In this document: positions 15,843 through 20,297 of the stretch, piece by piece
Numbering within the stretch: position 1 is the stretch's first letter
Layout of the letters: each line of letters opens with the position of its first letter
Assembly: GCA_002440125.1 (NCBI GenBank)
Contig: DJRQ01000066.1
Span: forward strand, 63,323-83,619
DNA: 20,297 nt
Source of the DNA: Caryophanales bacterium UBA6356
GTDB lineage: Bacteria; Bacillota_I; Bacilli_A; RFN20; CAG-826
Direction of reading: 5' to 3'
Made by a program: the position numbers and the translations under genes
The notes under the pieces: model-generated
Database searches by the model: none
The model's input: only the letters and a program-made list of their open reading frames with translations
What the model was told of the DNA's origin: nothing

Positions 15843-15882
15843 TCGAGATAAAAGACAATAAATGAATTTAGCTCTTTCTCGA
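15843..15882. repeat. Bulged hairpin in the mntP-rluA gap
   Basis: TCGAGA (15843-15848) pairs with TCTCGA (15877-15882), and AAGA (15852-15855) with TCTT (15873-15876). A three-base bulge and a 17-base loop remain. No T-run follows on either strand, so it is not a clear terminator. Its role is unknown. Confidence 0.3.
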
Positions 15883-15996
15883 GCGTCCGAATGGGAAAAC
15901 AACAAAAAACATTACGGGGTTTCCTTATATCTTTTTAGAATGGAATCCTAAAGAATGACGAGGGCCCTAATCTACTGCCGAAACTAACAAAATTCC

Positions 15997-16611
15997 TTAA
16001 ATCGCAAGGATGCCAAGCCCCTCTAAAAGCATGAAAACGCCAAGGAAAACCAAGATAATCCCTCCAATAAGGTTGCAGATGCTGATTTTCCCCTTAAGAA
16101 GTTTGTTGAAGAAGCGCCCGCCGAATAAGCCTGTCAAAGAAATGAGGAATGACATAAGGCAAATAATAAAGAAAGCGACGTAGACTTCGTAACCAACGGC
16201 ATTTGCGGGCTCAAGCCCCAAATTCACATACATAGCGATGCCAACCGCCAAAGCGTCAATGCTATCCGCCAATCCTTGCAAAAGCACCTTGGGATACGAA
16301 AATTGCTCCGGTTTTTCTTCTTCCGGCTTCAAAAGGCCCTTAACGCCATCATAAACCATCTTTAGGCCGATTAGACTTAAGAGAACGAAACCGATCCAAT
16401 GATCGTATTTATCGATCCATTCGGAAAAGATTTGCCCCAAAAGGAAGCCAAAAAGCGGCATAAGCCCTTGGAAAACGCCAAAGACGCCTGCAATAAAAAA
16501 GTACTTTCGCTTCTTGATATTCCCGAAAACAAGGCCATCGGCGATACTAAGAGCGAAACAATCCATCGCCAAAGCAAAGCCGAGTATGAACGAATTGCCT
16601 AACCACATCAT
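15997..16611 (-). CDS. mntP: Manganese exporter MntP
   Basis: MntP pumps excess Mn2+ out across the cytoplasmic membrane. The 204 residues form six hydrophobic segments in two related halves. ALAMDCFALSI (D17, matching E. coli D16) and ADSIDALAVGIA (D116 and D119) carry the membrane aspartates needed for transport. FQGLMPLFGFLLG and the C-terminal GGIILVFLGVFML are also typical. The gene begins with two ATG codons (16611 and 16608) without a clear ribosome site. It follows aguB after 72 bases. I looked there for a yybP-ykoY manganese riboswitch, common upstream of mntP, and saw none. Co-transcription with aguB is possible but not certain. Confidence 0.92.
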   Translation of the reverse strand: MMWLGNSFILGFALAMDCFALSIADGLVFGNIKKRKYFFIAGVFGVFQGLMPLFGFLLGQIFSEWIDKYDHWIGFVLLSLIGLKMVYDGVKGLLKPEEEKPEQFSYPKVLLQGLADSIDALAVGIAMYVNLGLEPANAVGYEVYVAFFIICLMSFLISLTGLFGGRFFNKLLKGKISICNLIGGIILVFLGVFMLLEGLGILAI

Positions 16612-16683
16612 AAACAGAACCCCGGTATTTAACGAGCCAGAAGGGCAATTTGCACCAAAAATTAGGTTCGTGCAGGAAAGTTT

Positions 16684-17547
16684 TTATTTCTTGCCGTCGA
16701 AGGTCAATAAGGGGTCGTATAAGTCGATTCGACGATCGCGGAAAACGCCCCAATCGCGCCTTTCCCTCAAAAGCTCTTCCAAATCAAACCGCACCACGCG
16801 ATACCCTTCTTCTTCGCGGGACATTTCCGAGATGATTTCGCCATGGTTATCGCTTACGAAAGAGGAACCGAAGAACTTCATTTGACTGTTCTTGGCTTTC
16901 TCTATGCCGACACGATTGGAAGCCAACAAAGGCATCATATTGGCGGCCGCATGCCCACGCATCACATTCTGCCAATGGGCTTTGCTATCTTTTGGCAAGA
17001 CCGGTTCCGAACCAATGGCCGTCGGGAAGAAAAGCACTTCCGCTCCCATTAGAGCCATGGCTCTTGCCGTTTCCGGGAACCATTGATCCCAGCAGATGCC
17101 AGCGCCAAAAGTTCCAAAGTGCGTTTTGAAAACCTTAAAGCCAGTGTTCCCCGGAGTGAAATAGAACTTCTCCTCATAGCATTCGCCTGTTGGAATATGA
17201 CTTTTCCTATATATTCCCAAAACGGTGCCATCGCTATCAATCATGGCAAGGGAGTTAAAATAGCAGTTCCCACTTCTTTCGAAAAACGACAAAGGAAGAA
17301 CCACATTGCTTTCCTTTGCTACTTCTTGAAAAGTCTTGATGGTCTTTGAGCTTGAGGCTTCTTCCGCTAAATCGAAATTGTCATAATCCTCGACTTGGCA
17401 GAAATACCGACCCTCAAAAAGCTCTGGCAATAAAACAACATTCGCCCCAGATTGAGCGGCTTTTTGCACATAATTTTTTGCTTTTTCGATATTTTCTTCG
17501 TATCTCTCAGACATCGAGAACTGGGTGATAGCAGCCTTTATCTTCAT
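16684..17547 (-). CDS. aguB: N-carbamoylputrescine amidohydrolase
   Basis: AguB hydrolyses N-carbamoylputrescine to putrescine, CO2 and ammonia, the last step of the agmatine deiminase route. The 287 residues form one nitrilase/carbon-nitrogen hydrolase domain with the triad E42 (LLPELFEGRYF), K115 (YRKSHIP) and C152 (GICWDQWFPE). The AguB-type features KFYFTPGNTGF and FRDRRIDLY are also present. The frame is open upstream to 17580, but that part lies inside the preceding gene. The ATG at 17547 has a strong GGAGG site and matches the family N-terminus MKIKAAITQF. The start overlaps the stop of the decarboxylase-deiminase gene as ATGA, so the enzymes of consecutive steps should be made together. 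Confidence 0.95.
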   Translation of the reverse strand: MKIKAAITQFSMSERYEENIEKAKNYVQKAAQSGANVVLLPELFEGRYFCQVEDYDNFDLAEEASSSKTIKTFQEVAKESNVVLPLSFFERSGNCYFNSLAMIDSDGTVLGIYRKSHIPTGECYEEKFYFTPGNTGFKVFKTHFGTFGAGICWDQWFPETARAMALMGAEVLFFPTAIGSEPVLPKDSKAHWQNVMRGHAAANMMPLLASNRVGIEKAKNSQMKFFGSSFVSDNHGEIISEMSREEEGYRVVRFDLEELLRERRDWGVFRDRRIDLYDPLLTFDGKK

Positions 17548-20165
17548 TTTTGGACCTCCGGCATTTGCATCGTGATGCAATGAATATTTCCACCGCCCAA
17601 AAGAATCTCGAGGGTGTTAATCTGATGAATCTCCTTCTTCGGAAAGAGTTCTTTCATCGTCTTTAGAGCGAGCGCATCTTCTTTTACTCCAAAAGCAGGG
17701 AGAATCACAAAATCCTCTCCTTGATAGAAATTCACATAAGAAGCCGCCAACCTTCTTCCGGCAACTCTCTTATCGAGGGTCGTCTTTTCGTTTCGAAGGC
17801 CCTTGGTTTCTTCTAGAGTAAGATAAAGAGGCGGATTCGGGAGAGCGAGCTTATGGATGATGAGCTTCCTTCCTTTTGCATCGCACGCCTTCGAAAGGGC
17901 TTTATAGGTTTCTTGGCAATACTTATATTGCGGATCCTTTTTGTCGGAACACCACGCCATCACCACTTCGCCAGGTTTCATGAAGGCAACCATATTGTCG
18001 ATATGTTCATTGGTCTCGTCTTGATAAATGCCATGCGGTACCCAAATGACTTTATCGACGCCCAAATAATCGCGAAGCGTTTCCTCGATTTCTTCTTTTC
18101 TCAAGGTTGGGTTTCTTCCTTTCGAAAGAAGGCATGCTTCCGTAGCAATAAGCGTTCCTTCCCCATCGACGATAATCGAGCCGCCTTCTAAAACAAATTG
18201 CGGAAGATGGTAGGAAAGCAACTTGAAACGCTTGCTCACCGTTTGCCCCAATTTGTCATCTTCCCGGTAATTGGAATAGAGCCCATCGACATCGCCACCC
18301 CAGGCATTGAAGCGGAAATCCACCGTTCGAAGTTGATGCCCATTGCTCACAAAAAGAGGCATGTTGTCGCGCGCCCAAGCGTCGTTATATCGAATCGAGA
18401 GAGTCGATACGTTTTCCATGTCGCTAAAAAGAGGCGCGACTTTGCGGTAAATAGAAGGATGAATGCCAACATAGACATGTTCGTGAGCCGCGATTGCTTT
18501 AATAACGTCGATATAGGCTTTCGTTGCCGGAATGGCATCTTCTCGCCACGTGTCCTTTCGAAATGGCATTAAAATAAAAGTCGCTTGATGCTTATCGCCT
18601 TCAAAAGGCAAGGAATACCCATCCAAAGCAGGAATCGTTTTCTTGCTCTTCCAATAGTCTTCGAGCCTCTTCTCATAAAGAGAGTAACGTTTCCACTTAG
18701 CGTTATCGATAACTTGGAAGCCATTCGGATAAGAGCAAAGAAGCTTTGCCCCTTTCTCTTCTTGCTTTTGGAAGTACAAAACGCGATCCACAAGCTCCTT
18801 GCTCCAAACCTCCCCAGGCGCAATCAAAGGTATTCCTGGCGGATACATCATGACTTGCTCTTTGGAGATATAGCCAACGCATTCCTCTATGGGAAGCACC
18901 TTCCCAGGCGCATGGAAAGCGACGCGAGGACGAACTAAAAGGAAAGGGAAAGACGTTTCGAAACGATGTTCTGGATAAGACGTTTTCGGTTTGAAATGCT
19001 CTTTCGAAATCTCTTTCAAAGCGGTCACCAAATGATCGATATGCTCTTTCTTCGTTCCAATGGCCAAAACCCCCAAGACCGCATAAGTCTCGGCGAGTTC
19101 CATTTGGATATCGTATTTCTTTTTCAATAACCGGAACAAGGCAAAACCATCGATATCGAGACGGTCAAGGCCGATAACAAGCTTGCTCTCGTCGTAATCA
19201 TAAGAACCATGGGCCAAGAAATGTTCCTTTCCCTCGTCGATGAAACCGGGAATCTTATCGATTTGCTTTCGGGCATATTGGCTGAGCTTATAGGTTTCTT
19301 CCATGGCTTTTTTCCCTTTAGGAGAAGCCATGAAAGCGCGTGCCGCATCAACCGAGGCGATCAAGATGCTACTAGGAGAAGTGGTATTAATGATATTGAG
19401 GGACTTTTGAACGTCTTCGGGCAAGAAACGATCCGTATGCATCAAAAGAACGCTGCTTTGGGTCAAAGAGCCCGCCGTCTTATGGAAAGAGACGCTTGAC
19501 ATATCGGCGCCCGCGTCCATCGCGCTCAAAGGTTGCATAGGGACGTGGAAATAGTAATGAGCGCCATGGGCTTCATCGCAAAGCACGGCCATGCCTTTCG
19601 AATGGGCATATTCCACGATTTCCTTCAAAGGGCCAACAGATCCGAAATAAGTAGGATTGATGACGAAAACGGCCTTCGCGCTTGGATTCTTGTTAATGGC
19701 TTTTTTCCAATCCTCCAAAGAAGGTTGATTGGCGATTTCTAAATCCTGATCAATCTCTGGCATCACGTAAACCGGAACCGCGCCCGACAAAATGATGGCG
19801 TTGATTATGGATTTATGAACATTCCGGGGCAAAAGGATTTTCTCTCCTGCCCGTACGGCAGTCAAAATCATGGCGATGATGCCGCTCGAAGTTCCATTAA
19901 TCAAAAAGAAGGCGCGATCGGCATGGCAAGCTTCTGCCAAAAGCTCTTCTGCATCCTTTATAACTCCCGTCGGCTGGGAAAGGGTATCCATGCCAATTGG
20001 CGCATTCACATCGCACCGATAAACCATATGCCCGAAAAGCCTTGTCGCAGCATTATCGATATTCCCCATATGATGTCCAGGAACATCAAAAGGCGAGACA
20101 TCTTCCTCGACGTATTTCTTTAAAGCGTCCACATAAGGCGTTTCACGTTGATCAAGTTTTTTCAT
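17544..20165 (-). CDS. Fused arginine decarboxylase (SpeA-type) and agmatine deiminase (AguA)
   Basis: This single 873-residue frame would convert arginine to agmatine and then to N-carbamoylputrescine. Residues 1 to about 510 are a fold-type-I PLP decarboxylase like Bacillus SpeA: PGHHMG at 29-34, INGTSSG at 89-95, CDEAHGAH at 196-203, and FHKTAGS with the PLP lysine K229. Residues about 517-873 are an agmatine deiminase: NDAWARD at 594-600, FNAWGG at 619-624, EGGS at 660-663, DETNEHIDN at 716-724 with H721, and GGGNIHC at 857-863 with catalytic C863. Both sets look intact. No ATG or ribosome site near the junction would start a separate AguA. The start at 20165 matches the SpeA N-terminus but has no Shine-Dalgarno site. 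The decarboxylase family also includes lysine and ornithine enzymes; the fusion argues for arginine. Confidence 0.93.
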   Translation of the reverse strand: MKKLDQRETPYVDALKKYVEEDVSPFDVPGHHMGNIDNAATRLFGHMVYRCDVNAPIGMDTLSQPTGVIKDAEELLAEACHADRAFFLINGTSSGIIAMILTAVRAGEKILLPRNVHKSIINAIILSGAVPVYVMPEIDQDLEIANQPSLEDWKKAINKNPSAKAVFVINPTYFGSVGPLKEIVEYAHSKGMAVLCDEAHGAHYYFHVPMQPLSAMDAGADMSSVSFHKTAGSLTQSSVLLMHTDRFLPEDVQKSLNIINTTSPSSILIASVDAARAFMASPKGKKAMEETYKLSQYARKQIDKIPGFIDEGKEHFLAHGSYDYDESKLVIGLDRLDIDGFALFRLLKKKYDIQMELAETYAVLGVLAIGTKKEHIDHLVTALKEISKEHFKPKTSYPEHRFETSFPFLLVRPRVAFHAPGKVLPIEECVGYISKEQVMMYPPGIPLIAPGEVWSKELVDRVLYFQKQEEKGAKLLCSYPNGFQVIDNAKWKRYSLYEKRLEDYWKSKKTIPALDGYSLPFEGDKHQATFILMPFRKDTWREDAIPATKAYIDVIKAIAAHEHVYVGIHPSIYRKVAPLFSDMENVSTLSIRYNDAWARDNMPLFVSNGHQLRTVDFRFNAWGGDVDGLYSNYREDDKLGQTVSKRFKLLSYHLPQFVLEGGSIIVDGEGTLIATEACLLSKGRNPTLRKEEIEETLRDYLGVDKVIWVPHGIYQDETNEHIDNMVAFMKPGEVVMAWCSDKKDPQYKYCQETYKALSKACDAKGRKLIIHKLALPNPPLYLTLEETKGLRNEKTTLDKRVAGRRLAASYVNFYQGEDFVILPAFGVKEDALALKTMKELFPKKEIHQINTLEILLGGGNIHCITMQMPEVQK
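17555..17559 (-). promoter_or_regulatory. Ribosome binding site that fixes the aguB start
   Basis: The minus strand reads GGAGG here, 7 bases before the ATG at 17547. It selects that codon over the in-frame ATG at 17580, and lies inside the last codons of the upstream gene. Confidence 0.75.
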
Positions 20166-20213
20166 GGCTAAAATTATTGCACAACTCCATAGCTTCGAAG
20201 CAAAGAATTTTAG

Positions 20214-20297
20214 TTAAAGGAGTCGGAGTGTTTTTAAGCCTTCCAAAACGCCCTCTTCCCAAACGGGTTTTGTAACGAAAGAGGCGACTTTTTTCAC
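20214..20297 (-). CDS. Possible C-terminus of a minus-strand gene entering from the right
   Basis: Reading inward from the right edge on the minus strand, one frame stays open for 27 codons (ending VLEGLKTLRLL) to a TAA at 20216-20214, 48 bases before the SpeA-AguA start. The composition is protein-like, with TKPVWEEG. It is too short to identify. If real, the polyamine operon may begin further right. Competing readings of the same bases are a plus-strand terminator-like hairpin and a 15-codon plus-strand frame. Confidence 0.3.
   Translation of the reverse strand: MKKVASFVTKPVWEEGVLEGLKTLRLL
20249..20294 (+). terminator. Terminator-like hairpin with T6 tail at right edge
   Basis: CGCC(C)TCTT (20249-20257) pairs with AAGAGGCG (20279-20286) with one bulged C. 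An inner CCC/GGG stem (20258-20260 with 20265-20267) lies within, and T6 follows at 20289-20294 on the plus strand. No plus-strand gene upstream needs a terminator. It may instead be a coincidence of a minus-strand coding tail. Confidence 0.25.

Larger units (their letters stand above)
15775..15996. other. Non-coding gap between mntP and rluA
   Basis: This 222-base, AT-rich stretch holds no credible gene on either strand. It must contain the end of the mntP transcript and the promoter of rluA. Three structures are visible: an 18-base perfect palindrome (15812-15829), a bulged hairpin (15843-15882), and a short TTTAG/CTAAA inverted repeat near 15931-15951. No classic GC-rich stem with a T-run was found for mntP. 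Confidence 0.5.

Noticed and set aside
16612..16683. yybP-ykoY riboswitch before mntP
   Set aside because: The 72 bases lack the conserved core of that motif by eye and are short for it; a covariance search was not possible here.
17548..17580. Longer aguB start
   Set aside because: The extra 11 residues come from the end of the upstream gene. GGAGG at 17555-17559 points to the ATG at 17547.
18198..18938. Plus-strand open frames of about 117-124 codons opposite the fusion gene
   Set aside because: They are antisense to an intact two-domain enzyme with clear catalytic motifs and show no family features of their own.
1..20297. CRISPR array, insertion sequence, prophage or tRNA
   Set aside because: No regularly spaced repeats, transposase or integrase motifs, or tRNA-like T-loop and acceptor signatures were seen on either strand.

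Overview
This window reads as chromosomal housekeeping DNA from a low-to-mid GC member of the Bacillota, most likely a Bacilli-type lineage near the Erysipelotrichia, Acholeplasma or uncultured gut groups. The main reason is the block dnaX-ybaB-recR-tmk-holB-ricT-rsmI, a compacted form of the Bacillus subtilis dnaX-to-rsmI neighbourhood. RicT and the short CysX-rich clamp-loader zinc fingers also fit Firmicutes. TGA is used as a genuine stop, usually inside ATGA stop/start overlaps, so this is standard code 11 and not the Mycoplasma code. The exact genus cannot be fixed from the sequence alone. No tRNA, rRNA, CRISPR array, insertion sequence or phage gene was seen.

Layout. (1) Positions 1-53 may hold the tail of a plus-strand gene entering from the left. 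(2) Positions 82-2632, minus strand: prfA, prmC and tsaC, a translation-termination and tRNA-modification operon read from an extended -10 promoter just upstream of prfA. (3) Positions 2767-9027, plus strand: seven tightly packed genes for the clamp loader (dnaX, holB), recombination (recR, ybaB), dTTP synthesis (tmk), the Fe-S protein RicT and 16S rRNA methylation (rsmI). dnaX carries an in-phase A AAA AAG heptamer that could yield a short gamma-like product. (4) Positions 9024-15774, minus strand: rluA, a two-repeat DUF1538 membrane protein, a two-repeat PII-like protein and a very long YfhO-family membrane protein, all overlapping or nearly so. rsmI and yfhO converge and share the four bases CTAG as opposed stop codons. 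(5) Positions 15997-20165, minus strand: a fused arginine decarboxylase/agmatine deiminase, N-carbamoylputrescine amidohydrolase (aguB) and the manganese exporter mntP. (6) The right edge (20214-20297) may hold the C-terminus of another minus-strand gene.

The two most interesting systems are these. First, the arginine-to-putrescine route is encoded in only two overlapping genes: an 873-residue SpeA-AguA fusion with both active sites apparently intact, then AguB, in the order of the reactions. Second, a transporter-like DUF1538 protein and a PII-like protein lie in translationally coupled genes, and each is an internal duplication. This suggests a nitrogen- or energy-sensing membrane system of unknown substrate. 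The remaining genes look ordinary, apart from a RecR whose Toprim glutamate position is alanine.
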